Origin: Pseudescherichia sp031998825
GTDB taxonomy: Bacteria; Pseudomonadota; Gammaproteobacteria; Enterobacterales; Enterobacteriaceae
NCBI RefSeq assembly: GCF_031998825.1
Contig: NZ_DAMACX010000004.1
Span: 1 to 64,000, forward strand
Direction: 5' to 3'
Length of the DNA: 64,000 nucleotides
The notes below the pieces were generated by a model. The model saw nothing but the letters and a program-made list of their open reading frames with translations, had not been told where the DNA came from and did no database searches. Shown piece after piece: positions 8,630 through 17,773 of this stretch. The translations under genes and the position numbers were made by a program. Position 1 is the stretch's first letter, and each line of letters starts with the position of its first letter.

Positions 8630-9679
8630 ATGAACAAAAAGTATATGATCTACATGTATTTGCTCAAAGCGCGCACCTTCATTGCCCTGCTGATCGTCAT
8701 GGGCTTCTTCAGCGTGATGGTGCCCAACTTCCTGACCATGTCGAACCTGCTGATCATGACCCAGCACGTTGCCATTACCGGCCTGCTGGCGATAGGTATG
8801 ACGCTGGTGATCCTCACCGGCGGTATCGACCTCTCCGTCGGCGCGGTGGCGGGCATGTGCGGCATGGTTGCCGGGGCGCTGTTAACCAACGGCCTGCCGA
8901 TCTGGGGCGAGCAGATCATCTTCTTTAACGTGCCGGAAGTGATCCTGCTGGTCGCCGGTTTTGGCATTCTGTTGGGCCTGATCAACGGGGCGGTGATCAC
9001 CCGTCTGGGGGTTGCCCCCTTTATCTGTACCCTCGGCATGATGTACGTTGCCCGTGGCGCGGCGCTGCTGTTTAACGACGGTAGCACCTATGCCAACCTC
9101 GTGGGGATGCCTGAGTTAGGCAATACCGGTTTTGCGATTCTAGGCTCCGGCACCATTCTCGGCATCTATATCCCCATCTGGCTGATGGTGAGCTTCCTGC
9201 TGTTGGGCCTCTATATGACCCGCAAGACCCCGCTGGGCCGCTATATTTACGCCATCGGCGGGAATGAATCCGCCGCGCGGCTGGCAGGCGTTCCTATCAT
9301 CAAGGTTAAGGTGTTTGTCTACGCTTTCTCGGGCCTGTGCGCGGCGCTGGTGGGGCTGATTGTGGCATCCCAGCTGCAAACCTCTCACCCAATGACCGGG
9401 AATATGTTTGAGATGGACGCTATCGGCGCCACCGTACTGGGCGGAACCGCGCTGGCAGGTGGACGAGGCCGTGTCTCCGGCTCGATCATCGGTGCATTCG
9501 TCATCGTCTTCCTCGCTGACGGGATGGTGATGATGGGGGTTAGCGACTTCTGGCAGATGGTGATTAAGGGTCTGGTGATTGTCACCGCGGTGGTTATCGA
9601 TCAGTTCCAGCAGCGTCTGCAAAGCAAAGTGGTGCTGCTGCGCCGCCACGAGAAAAAATTGCAGGCAGAGGCAACGTAA
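8630..9679 (+). CDS. Sugar ABC transporter permease (RbsC type)
   Basis: A 349-residue integral membrane protein with about ten hydrophobic segments and the RbsC-family hallmarks LVILTGGIDLSVGAV near residue 63 and GATVLGGTALAGGRGRVSGS near 264. It is the last gene of the plus arm, preceded by GAGAGAG and followed 22 bp later by a strong terminator. It forms the inner-membrane channel of the importer with the ATPase and binding protein upstream. Confidence 0.92.
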   Translation: MNKKYMIYMYLLKARTFIALLIVMGFFSVMVPNFLTMSNLLIMTQHVAITGLLAIGMTLVILTGGIDLSVGAVAGMCGMVAGALLTNGLPIWGEQIIFFNVPEVILLVAGFGILLGLINGAVITRLGVAPFICTLGMMYVARGAALLFNDGSTYANLVGMPELGNTGFAILGSGTILGIYIPIWLMVSFLLLGLYMTRKTPLGRYIYAIGGNESAARLAGVPIIKVKVFVYAFSGLCAALVGLIVASQLQTSHPMTGNMFEMDAIGATVLGGTALAGGRGRVSGSIIGAFVIVFLADGMVMMGVSDFWQMVIKGLVIVTAVVIDQFQQRLQSKVVLLRRHEKKLQAEAT

Positions 9680-9701
9680 TGTTGCGCTGAGGCCTGGCAA
9701 T

Positions 9702-9729
9702 AAAAAACGCCGCATAAGCGGCGTTTTTC
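9702..9729. terminator. Bidirectional terminator between the sugar operon and glnS
   Basis: CGCCGC / GCGGCG with loop ATAA, flanked by six A and five T. It can end both the plus-strand sugar operon and minus-strand glnS. Confidence 0.85.
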
Positions 9730-9748
9730 TTTTCCGGGCGAGAGCAAC

Positions 9749-11416
9749 TTATTCGCCGATTTTAGCCCAGGTATCGCGCAGGCCAACGGTGCGGTTAAAC
9801 ACCAGCTTCTCCGCCGTGGAGTAGCGGCTGTCGAGGCAGAAGTAGCCTTCACGCTCGAACTGGTACGCCTTGCCGGCTTCAGCGGCGTTCAGGGACTGCT
9901 CGGCGAAGCCCTGCTTGATCACCAGCGACTCCGGGTTGATGGTGGCGAGGAAATCCTCTGCCGCGCCCGGGTTCGCCACGCTGAACAGGCGATCGTAGAG
10001 GCGGATCTCAACCGGCAGCGCATGCGCGGCGCTGACCCAGTGGATCACCCCTTTCACCTTGCGACCGTCAGCCGGATCCTTGCTCAGGGTCTCGGCATCG
10101 TAGGAGCAGAAGATAGTGGTGATGTTGCCTTCCGCGTCTTTCTCTACGCGCTCGGCTTTGATCACGTAGGCGTTGCGCAGGCGCACCTCTTTACCCAGCA
10201 CCAGACGCTTGTACTGTTTGTTCGCCTCTTCGCGGAAATCAGCACGATCGATCCAGATCTCGGTGCTAAACGGCACTTCGCGGCTGCCCATCTCCGGCTT
10301 GTTCGGATGATTCGGCATGGTCACCACTTCGCTCTCACCCTGCGGGTAGTTCTCGATAACCAGCTTCACCGGATCGATAACCGCCATCGCACGCGGGGCG
10401 TTTTCGTTGAGATCTTCACGAATGCAGGACTCCAGCGACGCCATCTCAATGGTGTTGTCCTGCTTGGTCACGCCGATGCGTTTGCAGAACTCACGGATGG
10501 AGGCGGCAGTGTAGCCGCGACGGCGCAGACCAGAAATGGTCGGCATACGCGGATCGTCCCAGCCCTCAACGATTTTGTCCGTCACCAGCAGGTTGAGCTT
10601 ACGCTTGGACATCACGGCATATTCCAGGTTCAGGCGCGAGAACTCGTACTGGCGCGGATGAACCGGAATGGTGATGTTATCCAGCACCCAGTCGTAGAGA
10701 CGACGGTTGTCCTGGAACTCCAGCGTACAGAGTGAATGGGTAATGCCTTCCAGCGCATCGCTGATGCAGTGGGTGAAGTCGTACATCGGATAGATGCACC
10801 ATTTGTTGCCGGTCTGGTGGTGCTCGGCAAACTTAATGCGGTACAGAACCGGGTCGCGCATCACGATAAACGGCGAGGCCATGTCGATTTTGGCACGCAG
10901 GCAGGCGGTGCCCTCTTCGAAGCCACCGGCACGCATTTTTTCAAACAGCGCCAGGTTCTCTTCAACGCTACGATCGCGGAACGGGCTATTTTTACCCGGC
11001 GCGGTCAGGGTGCCACGGTATTCGCGGATCTGCTCCGGTGACAGCTCGTCAACGTAGGCCAGGCCTTTATTGATCAGCTCGACGGCGTAGCTATGCAGCT
11101 GGTCGAAATAGTCAGAGGAGTAGCGAACGTCACCCGACCAGTGGAAACCCAGCCACTGCACGTCATTTTTGATCGAATCAACGTATTCGATATCTTCCTT
11201 CACCGGGTTAGTATCGTCAAAGCGCAGGTTGCACTGCCCCTGATAGTCCTGGGCGATACCGAAGTTCAGGCAGATAGATTTTGCATGGCCGATATGCAGG
11301 TAGCCATTCGGCTCCGGCGGAAAACGGGTGCAAACCGTGCTGTGCTTACCACTGGCCAGATCTTCATCAATAATCTGGCGAATAAAGTTAGTCGGGCGGG
11401 CTTCTGCCTCACTCAT
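9749..11416 (-). CDS. glnS: Glutamine-tRNA ligase
   Basis: A 555-residue class I aminoacyl-tRNA synthetase (E. coli GlnS has 554). The HIGH-type signature is in PEPNGYLHIGHAKS near residue 34, and the KMSKS counterpart is VMSKRKLN near 267. It charges tRNA-Gln with glutamine in the cytosol; the tRNA-Gln genes it serves lie about 9 kb away in this window. GAGGAA precedes the ATG by seven bases. In E. coli chiP-chiQ lie upstream of the sugar-cluster side of glnS; here the sugar operon takes that position. Confidence 0.97.
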   Translation of the reverse strand: MSEAEARPTNFIRQIIDEDLASGKHSTVCTRFPPEPNGYLHIGHAKSICLNFGIAQDYQGQCNLRFDDTNPVKEDIEYVDSIKNDVQWLGFHWSGDVRYSSDYFDQLHSYAVELINKGLAYVDELSPEQIREYRGTLTAPGKNSPFRDRSVEENLALFEKMRAGGFEEGTACLRAKIDMASPFIVMRDPVLYRIKFAEHHQTGNKWCIYPMYDFTHCISDALEGITHSLCTLEFQDNRRLYDWVLDNITIPVHPRQYEFSRLNLEYAVMSKRKLNLLVTDKIVEGWDDPRMPTISGLRRRGYTAASIREFCKRIGVTKQDNTIEMASLESCIREDLNENAPRAMAVIDPVKLVIENYPQGESEVVTMPNHPNKPEMGSREVPFSTEIWIDRADFREEANKQYKRLVLGKEVRLRNAYVIKAERVEKDAEGNITTIFCSYDAETLSKDPADGRKVKGVIHWVSAAHALPVEIRLYDRLFSVANPGAAEDFLATINPESLVIKQGFAEQSLNAAEAGKAYQFEREGYFCLDSRYSTAEKLVFNRTVGLRDTWAKIGE

Positions 11417-11535
11417 CGCGGGTTCCTCAAAACGTAAACAACGTATAACGGAACATGATCTTATAAGCGGGACGCGGAGACAACCCTTAGATCAACAAAA
11501 AGCGTTAATGGTAGAGCGATCGCCGCACGCCGGGC

Positions 11536-11567
11536 AAAAAAAAGCGGCGGAGACAGGCTCCGCCGCT
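11536..11567 (-). terminator. nagE terminator
   Basis: On the minus strand AGCGGCGGAG and CTCCGCCGCT form a perfect 10-bp stem followed by eight T. It lies about 20 bp after the nagE stop codon. Confidence 0.85.
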
Positions 11568-11586
11568 GTTTAATCGTAGGTTACGG

Positions 11587-13539
11587 CTATTTACCCTTCA
11601 CCTCAAACAGCGGGGTCTGGCCTGCAACGACCTGACCTTCAGCCTGGAAGACCAGACCGCTGAAATCGTCGATGTTGCTGCACACCACCGGGCTAATCAT
11701 CGAGCGCGCGTTGGCGTTGAGATAGTCGAGATCCATCTCCAGCACCGGCTGGCCTGCGACGACGTCCGCGCCCTCTTCCACCAGGCGGGTAAAGCCCTGG
11801 CCGTTCAGCGCAACGGTGTCGATGCCCATATGGACCACGATCTCCGCGCCTTTTTCGGTTTCCAGACAGAAAGCATGGTTGGTGTTGAAGATCTTAACGA
11901 TGGTACCGGCGGCCGGGGAGACCACGGTTTTACCCGTCGGTTTCACCGCCACGCCGTCGCCAACCGCTTTGCTGGCAAAGGCCTCATCAGGCACCTGCTC
12001 CAGCGGAACAACCTCACCGGTTACCGGCGACACCAGCGCCGCAACGGTGACGGCGTTCGGCACGGCCTGCGGTTTAACCGCGGCGGCCGGAGCGTTAGCC
12101 GCGGGCTGGACGCTGGCGGCTGCGGCCACCGGGCCACGGGCGACCACACGCTTCATGGCATCCCCTACGGATTCCGCTTTTGCACCGACAATCACCTGAA
12201 TACTCTGCTTGTTCAGCTTCACCACGCCAGAGGCGCCCAGACGCTTACACTGTACGTCGTTAACGCGCGCGGAGTCCGCCACGGTCAGACGTAGACGGGT
12301 AATACAGGCATCGATCGCTTTCAGGTTGTCAGTACCGCCAATGGCAGCGATGTAGCTGGTCGCCAGCTGATCGAGACCCTCGTCGGTATTGCTGTTGGCT
12401 TCAGAGGTGACCACTGCGTCGTCAGTCTCTTCGCGGCCCGGCGTTTTCAGGTTGAAGGCGCGGATAACGAAGCTAAAGACCACGAAGTAGATGGCGAAGA
12501 AGATCAGACCCATCACCACCAGCATCCAGACGTTGCTGCTGGCAGCAGGCAGGTTATACATCAGCGCATAGTCGATTGCGCCTGCAGAGAAGGAGAAGCC
12601 CGCATGGATCCCCAGCGCGGTGGCAACAAACAGGCTGATGCCCGTCAGCACGGCGTGCAGAAGATAGAGCAGCGGTGCCAGGAACATGAACAGGAATTCC
12701 AGCGGCTCGGTAACACCGGTCAGGAAGGCGGTGATAGCCACGGAGAGCAGCATGCCGCCAATCATTGGGCGACGCGCTTTCGGGGCGGCGAAGTACATCG
12801 CCAGCGCCGCACCAGGCAGACCAAACATCATGATCGGGAAGAAGCCGGACATGAACATGCCTGCGGTGCCGTCGCCCGCGTAGAAGCGGTTGATATCGCC
12901 GTGGAAGACAACGCCTGCGGCGTTAGTAAACTCGCCAATCTGGAACCAGGCGATGGTGTTCAGCACCTGATGCAGACCAGTCGGGATCAGCAGACGGTTA
13001 ACGAAGCCGAAGATACCGGAGCCGACCGCGCCCATGGAGACGATCCACTCCCCGCCAGCGTGGATAGCGTTCTGCACCGGCGGCCAGACGTAGCCAAAAA
13101 TGGCCGCCAGGATCAGACAGAAGAAGCCGGTGGCAATCGGCACAAAGCGTTTGCCGCCGAAGAAGCTCAGGAACTCAGGCAGCTTGATGTTGGACCAGCG
13201 GTTATAGACCGCGCCGCCCACCAGGCCGGTGATGATACCGGAGAGCACGCCCATATTGATGGCCGGGTTGATGGTAACCATCGCTTTGGTCATCACAAAG
13301 TAGCCTACCGCACCGGCCAGCGCTGCCGCGCCTGCGCTGTCTTTTGACCACGACGAGGCCACACCGATAGCGAAGATCAGGGCCAGGTTGTCAAAAATTG
13401 CCCCGCCCGCCTGGGCGATAAACGGGACGTTAAGCAGATCGGGCTGACCGAATCGCAGCAGCAGGGCCGCGACGGGCAGCACAGCGATAGGGAGCTGTAA
13501 CGCCCGCCCCAGTCGCTGGAAGAAACCAAGAATATTCAT
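11587..13539 (-). CDS. nagE: N-acetylglucosamine-specific PTS enzyme IICBA
   Basis: A 650-residue fusion: membrane IIC domain (about 1-370), IIB with the phosphocysteine motif IDACITRLRL near 410, an Ala/Pro-rich linker (about 465-500), and IIA with the phospho-His motif EIVVHMGIDTVALNG. It imports and phosphorylates N-acetylglucosamine to GlcNAc-6-phosphate. The start at 13539 was chosen because GGGGGG lies upstream and MNILGFFQRLG matches the E. coli N-terminus; an earlier in-frame start adds 15 unrelated residues. It diverges from nagBAC and shares NagC and CRP sites with it. Confidence 0.96.
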   Translation of the reverse strand: MNILGFFQRLGRALQLPIAVLPVAALLLRFGQPDLLNVPFIAQAGGAIFDNLALIFAIGVASSWSKDSAGAAALAGAVGYFVMTKAMVTINPAINMGVLSGIITGLVGGAVYNRWSNIKLPEFLSFFGGKRFVPIATGFFCLILAAIFGYVWPPVQNAIHAGGEWIVSMGAVGSGIFGFVNRLLIPTGLHQVLNTIAWFQIGEFTNAAGVVFHGDINRFYAGDGTAGMFMSGFFPIMMFGLPGAALAMYFAAPKARRPMIGGMLLSVAITAFLTGVTEPLEFLFMFLAPLLYLLHAVLTGISLFVATALGIHAGFSFSAGAIDYALMYNLPAASSNVWMLVVMGLIFFAIYFVVFSFVIRAFNLKTPGREETDDAVVTSEANSNTDEGLDQLATSYIAAIGGTDNLKAIDACITRLRLTVADSARVNDVQCKRLGASGVVKLNKQSIQVIVGAKAESVGDAMKRVVARGPVAAAASVQPAANAPAAAVKPQAVPNAVTVAALVSPVTGEVVPLEQVPDEAFASKAVGDGVAVKPTGKTVVSPAAGTIVKIFNTNHAFCLETEKGAEIVVHMGIDTVALNGQGFTRLVEEGADVVAGQPVLEMDLDYLNANARSMISPVVCSNIDDFSGLVFQAEGQVVAGQTPLFEVKGK

Positions 13540-13648
13540 TTTATACCCCCCTGTGAAACTCCGCTGAGCCTCATCACTAACCATTTTTTATAGTTAAACC
13601 AACCCTGTAATGCGGTCGTTTTACGCAGACTGTTCAAGTGTGTGGAAA

Positions 13649-13671
13649 TTTAATTCGCCTCGCAAATTAAA
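13649..13671. promoter_or_regulatory. NagC-type operator, nagE side
   Basis: TTTAATT and AATTAAA form an inverted repeat separated by a GC-rich centre, the architecture of NagC boxes. In E. coli a NagC dimer bound at the nagE box loops to one at the nagB box to repress both operons until GlcNAc-6-P appears. Confidence 0.65.
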
Positions 13672-13682
13672 CGCGCATTTTT

Positions 13683-13698
13683 TGTGATTACAATCACC
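13683..13698. promoter_or_regulatory. CRP site in the nagE-nagB interval
   Basis: TGTGA-N6-TCACC matches the CRP consensus TGTGA-N6-TCACA except for the last base. It lies between the two NagC-type boxes, as in the E. coli divergent nag region. Confidence 0.75.
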
Positions 13699-13740
13699 AA
13701 ATATCGTTATTTACACTCCTGGTTACTGGCTAAGAACGAA

Positions 13741-13768
13741 AACTTATTTTATGATTCAAAAAATCAGG
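13741..13768. promoter_or_regulatory. NagC-type operator, nagB side
   Basis: TTATTTTATGATTCAAAAAA has the AT-rich flanks and TTC-like centre of the E. coli nagB NagC box and lies about 100 bp upstream of nagB, in the expected place opposite the nagE-side box. Confidence 0.5.
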
Positions 13769-13863
13769 ACGAACTGCCCCTCTTATGGCGCAATCTGGGT
13801 TACGCTTAAAGCGTACAGGCAGCAGTTCGCCAACGTTAATTTCACACTGTGTAGAGGTAAACA

Positions 13864-14664
13864 ATGAGACTGATCCCCCTGACGAGTGCCGAACAGGTCG
13901 GTAAATGGGCCGCCCGCCATATCGTTAACCGCATCAATGCGTTCAAACCCACTGCGGATCGTCCGTTTGTTCTTGGCCTGCCCACCGGCGGCACGCCGCT
14001 TACCGCCTACAAAGCGCTGGTTGAAATGCATAAAGCGGGCCAGGTCAGCTTCCAGAACGTCGTGACCTTTAACATGGACGAATATGTTGGTCTGCCAAAA
14101 GAGCACCCGGAGAGCTACCACAGCTTTATGCACCGCAACTTTTTCGATCACGTTGATATTCCCGCAGAAAATATCAACCTGCTCAATGGTAATGCGCCGG
14201 ATATTGACGCAGAATGTCGCCGTTATGAAGAAAAAATTCGTGCCTACGGCAAAATTCACCTCTTTATGGGTGGCGTAGGCAACGACGGGCACATCGCGTT
14301 TAACGAACCGGCCTCCTCGCTGGCCTCCCGCACCCGTATTAAGACCCTGACCCATGACACCCGCGTGGCAAACTCCCGCTTTTTTGACGGTGACGTCAAT
14401 CAGGTGCCGAAATATGCCCTGACCGTTGGCGTAGGCACCCTGCTGGATGCCGAAGAGGTGATGATTCTGGTGCTGGGCAACGTTAAGGCGCAGGCATTGC
14501 AGGCGGCGGTAGAAGGCAACGTTAACCACATGTGGACAATCAGCTGCCTGCAGCTGCATCCGAAAGCGGTGGTGGTGTGCGACGAACCGTCAACGATGGA
14601 GCTAAAGGTGAAGACGCTCAAATACTTCACTGAATTAGAAGCGGAAAATATCAAAGGTCTGTAA
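13864..14664 (+). CDS. nagB: Glucosamine-6-phosphate deaminase
   Basis: A 266-residue enzyme, the same length as E. coli NagB. It converts glucosamine-6-phosphate to fructose-6-phosphate and ammonia. The motifs GLPTGGTPLTAYKAL (phosphate binding), FNMDEYVGL with the catalytic Asp, and MGGVGNDGHIAFNEP with the His/Glu pair are intact. GTAGAGG precedes the ATG. First gene of nagBAC; nagA follows after 21 bp. Confidence 0.97.
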   Translation: MRLIPLTSAEQVGKWAARHIVNRINAFKPTADRPFVLGLPTGGTPLTAYKALVEMHKAGQVSFQNVVTFNMDEYVGLPKEHPESYHSFMHRNFFDHVDIPAENINLLNGNAPDIDAECRRYEEKIRAYGKIHLFMGGVGNDGHIAFNEPASSLASRTRIKTLTHDTRVANSRFFDGDVNQVPKYALTVGVGTLLDAEEVMILVLGNVKAQALQAAVEGNVNHMWTISCLQLHPKAVVVCDEPSTMELKVKTLKYFTELEAENIKGL

Positions 14665-14685
14665 CATTTTTACCCGGGGGTTGTT

Positions 14686-15834
14686 ATGTATGCTTTAACC
14701 CAGTGCCGTATCTTTACCGGCCATGAAACTCTGGACGATCACGCGCTGATCGTCGTTGATGGTCTAATCGACCGACTCTGCCCGCAGGCAGACCTGCCGC
14801 CAACGATTGAGCAGCGCTCGCTCAACGGTGCATATCTGGCCCCCGGTTTCATCGACCTGCAGCTGAACGGCTGTGGCGGCGTACAGTTTAACGATACCGC
14901 CGAGGCGGTGAGCGTAGAGACGCTGGAGATTATGCAGCGCGCCAACGAACAGTCGGGCTGCACCAGCTTTTTACCCACGCTCATCACCACCAGCGATGAG
15001 CTGATGAAACAGGGCGTGCAGGTGATGCGCGACTACCTGGCTAAGTATCCGCACCAGGCGCTGGGCCTGCATCTGGAAGGTCCCTGGCTCAACGTAGTGA
15101 AAAAAGGCACCCACGATCCTGACTTTGTGCGCACCCCGGACAGCGAGCTGGTCGATTTTCTCTGCGCCAATGCCGATGTGATTGCCAAGCTAACTCTGGC
15201 TCCGGAGATGGTCGATCCTGCCGTGATCCGCAAGCTAGCAGCGGCCGGGATTGTGGTCTCTGCCGGCCACTCTAATTCGACCCTTGTCGAGGCGAAAGCC
15301 GGTTTCCGCGCGGGTATTACCTTTGCGACTCACCTTTTCAACGCCATGCCCTACATCACCGGACGCGAACCGGGCTTAATTGGCGCGATCCTTGATGACG
15401 CTGACGTCTACTGCGGCATTATCGTTGATGGCTTACACGTTGATTTTACTAACGTTCGGATGGCGAAACGCCTGAAGGGCGATAAGCTGTGCCTGGTCAC
15501 TGACGCCACCGCCGCGGCGGGTGCAGTCATTGACGAATTCATTTTTGCTGGTAAAACAATATACTACCGTAATGGACTCTGTGTAGATGAGAACGGTACC
15601 CTGAGCGGTTCGGCACTGACCATGATCGAAGGGGTAGCCAATCTTGTCGAGCACGTCGGCGTTGCGCTGGACGAAGCGCTGCGTATGGCAACGCTCTACC
15701 CGGCCCGCGCCATCGGCGTTGATAAACAGTTAGGCAGTATCGCACCGGGCATGGTGGCGAACCTGACCGCGTTTACCCACGACTTTAAAGTAATTAAGAC
15801 CATCGTTAATGGTAACGAGGTCATCATCGAGTAA
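14686..15834 (+). CDS. nagA: N-acetylglucosamine-6-phosphate deacetylase
   Basis: A 382-residue amidohydrolase, the length of E. coli NagA. It removes acetate from GlcNAc-6-P, giving the substrate of NagB. Visible are APGFIDLQLNGCGG, the metal-binding LHLEGPW, SAGHSNS, THLFNAM and the catalytic Asp in CLVTDATAA. It lies 21 bp after nagB and 8 bp before nagC, so the three are co-transcribed. Confidence 0.97.
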   Translation: MYALTQCRIFTGHETLDDHALIVVDGLIDRLCPQADLPPTIEQRSLNGAYLAPGFIDLQLNGCGGVQFNDTAEAVSVETLEIMQRANEQSGCTSFLPTLITTSDELMKQGVQVMRDYLAKYPHQALGLHLEGPWLNVVKKGTHDPDFVRTPDSELVDFLCANADVIAKLTLAPEMVDPAVIRKLAAAGIVVSAGHSNSTLVEAKAGFRAGITFATHLFNAMPYITGREPGLIGAILDDADVYCGIIVDGLHVDFTNVRMAKRLKGDKLCLVTDATAAAGAVIDEFIFAGKTIYYRNGLCVDENGTLSGSALTMIEGVANLVEHVGVALDEALRMATLYPARAIGVDKQLGSIAPGMVANLTAFTHDFKVIKTIVNGNEVIIE

Positions 15835-15842
15835 GTGAAAGT

Positions 15843-17063
15843 ATGACATCAGGCGGACAAGCTCAAATTGGTAACGTTGACCTCGTAAAACAACTCAATA
15901 GCGCGGCTGTTTACCGCCTGATCGATCAGCATGGCCCCATCTCGCGGATCCAGATTGCCGAGCAGAGCCAGCTTGCCCCCGCCAGCGTGACGAAAATCAC
16001 GCGACAGCTTATTGAGCGCGGTTTGATTAAAGAGGTTGATCAGCAGGCCTCGACCGGTGGTCGCCGCGCCATCTCTATTATTACCGAGACGCGTAACTTT
16101 AATGCGATTGGCGTACGCCTTGGCCGCTACGATACCACTCTGACGCTCTACGATCTGAGCAGCAAGGTGTTGGCGGAAGAGCACTATCCCCTGCCGGAGC
16201 GCACTCAGGAGACGTTAGAGCACGCTCTTCTCAATACCATCGCCACCTTTATTGATACCTGCCAGCGTAAAACCCGCGAGCTGATTGCGATTTCGGTGAT
16301 CCTGCCGGGGCTGGTGGATCCGGAGAGCGGCGTGATCCGCTATATGCCGCATATTCAGGTAGAGAACTGGGGGCTGGTTAGCGCGCTGGAAAAACGCTTT
16401 AAGGTGACCTGCTTTGTTGGTCACGATATTCGCAGCCTGGCGCTGGCCGAGCACTACTTTGGTGCAAGCCAGGACTGTGAGGACTCTATTCTAGTGCGCG
16501 TTCACCGCGGAACCGGGGCGGGTATCATCTCTAACGGGCGTATCTTTATTGGTCGTAACGGCAACGTCGGCGAGATCGGCCATATTCAGGTCGAGCCGCT
16601 GGGCGAGCGCTGCCACTGCGGTAACTTTGGCTGTCTGGAGACCGTGGCGGCAAATGCCGCGATTGAACAGCGGGTACGCCATTTGCTTGAGCAGGGCTAC
16701 CAGAGTCGCATCACGCTGGACGACTGCTCAATCAAAGCGATCTGTAAAGCGGCCAATAAAGGCGACGCGCTGGCCTGCGAGGTGATTGAGCACGTTGGTC
16801 GTCATCTGGGCAAAACCATCGCCATCGCTATTAATCTGTTTAATCCGCAGAAAATTGTTATTGCCGGTGAGATTGTCGAGGCGGAGAAGGTGCTGCTTCC
16901 CGCCATTGAGGGCTGCATCAATACCCAGGCGCTGAAGGCGTTTCGCAAAAACCTGCCGGTGGTGCGCTCTACGTTGGATCACCGCTCGGCCATTGGTGCC
17001 TTTGCGCTGGTGAAGCGCGCCATGCTCAACGGCTCGCTGCTGCAGCATCTGCTGGAGGAGTAG
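15843..17063 (+). CDS. nagC: N-acetylglucosamine repressor, ROK family
   Basis: A 406-residue ROK-family regulator. An N-terminal winged helix-turn-helix (about 15-75, with ISRIQIAEQSQLAPASVTKI) is followed by a sugar-kinase-like domain. The zinc-binding CHCGNFGCLE near 257 and the GxGAG sugar loop are present. It represses nagE and nagBAC and responds to GlcNAc-6-P. It closes the operon here; in E. coli nagD follows within about 50 bp, which is not the case in this genome. Confidence 0.96.
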   Translation: MTSGGQAQIGNVDLVKQLNSAAVYRLIDQHGPISRIQIAEQSQLAPASVTKITRQLIERGLIKEVDQQASTGGRRAISIITETRNFNAIGVRLGRYDTTLTLYDLSSKVLAEEHYPLPERTQETLEHALLNTIATFIDTCQRKTRELIAISVILPGLVDPESGVIRYMPHIQVENWGLVSALEKRFKVTCFVGHDIRSLALAEHYFGASQDCEDSILVRVHRGTGAGIISNGRIFIGRNGNVGEIGHIQVEPLGERCHCGNFGCLETVAANAAIEQRVRHLLEQGYQSRITLDDCSIKAICKAANKGDALACEVIEHVGRHLGKTIAIAINLFNPQKIVIAGEIVEAEKVLLPAIEGCINTQALKAFRKNLPVVRSTLDHRSAIGAFALVKRAMLNGSLLQHLLEE

Positions 17064-17111
17064 ATATACTCTGTGTAAAAAAGCACGAAGAATATGTGGA
17101 TCTAACTGTGT

Positions 17112-17773
17112 TTCCGTTCACTTTTAATCTCCTGCTTATCTGAAAATTCTACACCCGTGAACGTGCCAGGGTGGCTCGCCGCCACCACCCTGGCGACCCG
17201 GGCTCCCGGCCAGGAAAATCGCCGCTTTGCGGATTGCTCGCCCCATCCCTGGGGCTCACCCCTTCGGGACCAGCGCAAGCGCTGTCCAAAATTGCTCCCG
17301 GCAATTTTGTCCTCAGCTTATCCCTTCCGGCTTCCGGCTTCCGGGTCGGGCGTGAGGTAACTTCCCTGTAAGGCACGCCCTCAGCCCGCATCCATGCGGG
17401 CTGTCCCGGCCAGAAGTGAACGCCTCGGCGATTTTCAGCCGGACCCAACACCTCGCTTTGATATCGTGCTTATAGCGGCTTCAATGTTGCTGTAAGTTCC
17501 GGTCTAACAGCGCGGGTGTTGAGTCCCCGCTGAAACCGGCGAACCGGAGACCGGATGACAAGGACTGGACGCCAGGGAGGGCGGCCAGAGGCGAAACGAG
17601 ACACGACGTCGAGTCGAGCCGGCCGTCGGTCAGCCGGACGGGAGGTGAGCGCAGTGCGCAGCACCGGTTTCCCCGCGGGGCCGCGGGGATCGATAAGGGG
17701 GCCGCGGTGGCCCCCTTATCCCGTTCACGTGTGAGACCCGTTATATGTTCTGCCCTCCATGAGGTGAACGGAA
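17112..17773. other. Structured GC-rich element in place of nagD
   Basis: A GC-rich block of about 584 bp (17151-17734) sits in AT-rich flanks. Outer inverted repeats are TTCCGTTCAC (17112-17121) and GTGAACGGAA (17764-17773). Inner ends ACACCCGTGAACG (17151-17163) and CGTTCACGTGTGA (17722-17734) match inverted at 11 of 13 positions. Inside are consecutive perfect hairpins: 17165-17194, 17240-17255, 17271-17284, 17287-17309, 17348-17380, 17383-17402 and 17692-17720 (12-bp stem). Overlapping open frames on several strands look incidental. It may be a non-autonomous mobile element, a phage or plasmid relic, or a structured RNA gene. I cannot name a family with confidence. Confidence 0.6.
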
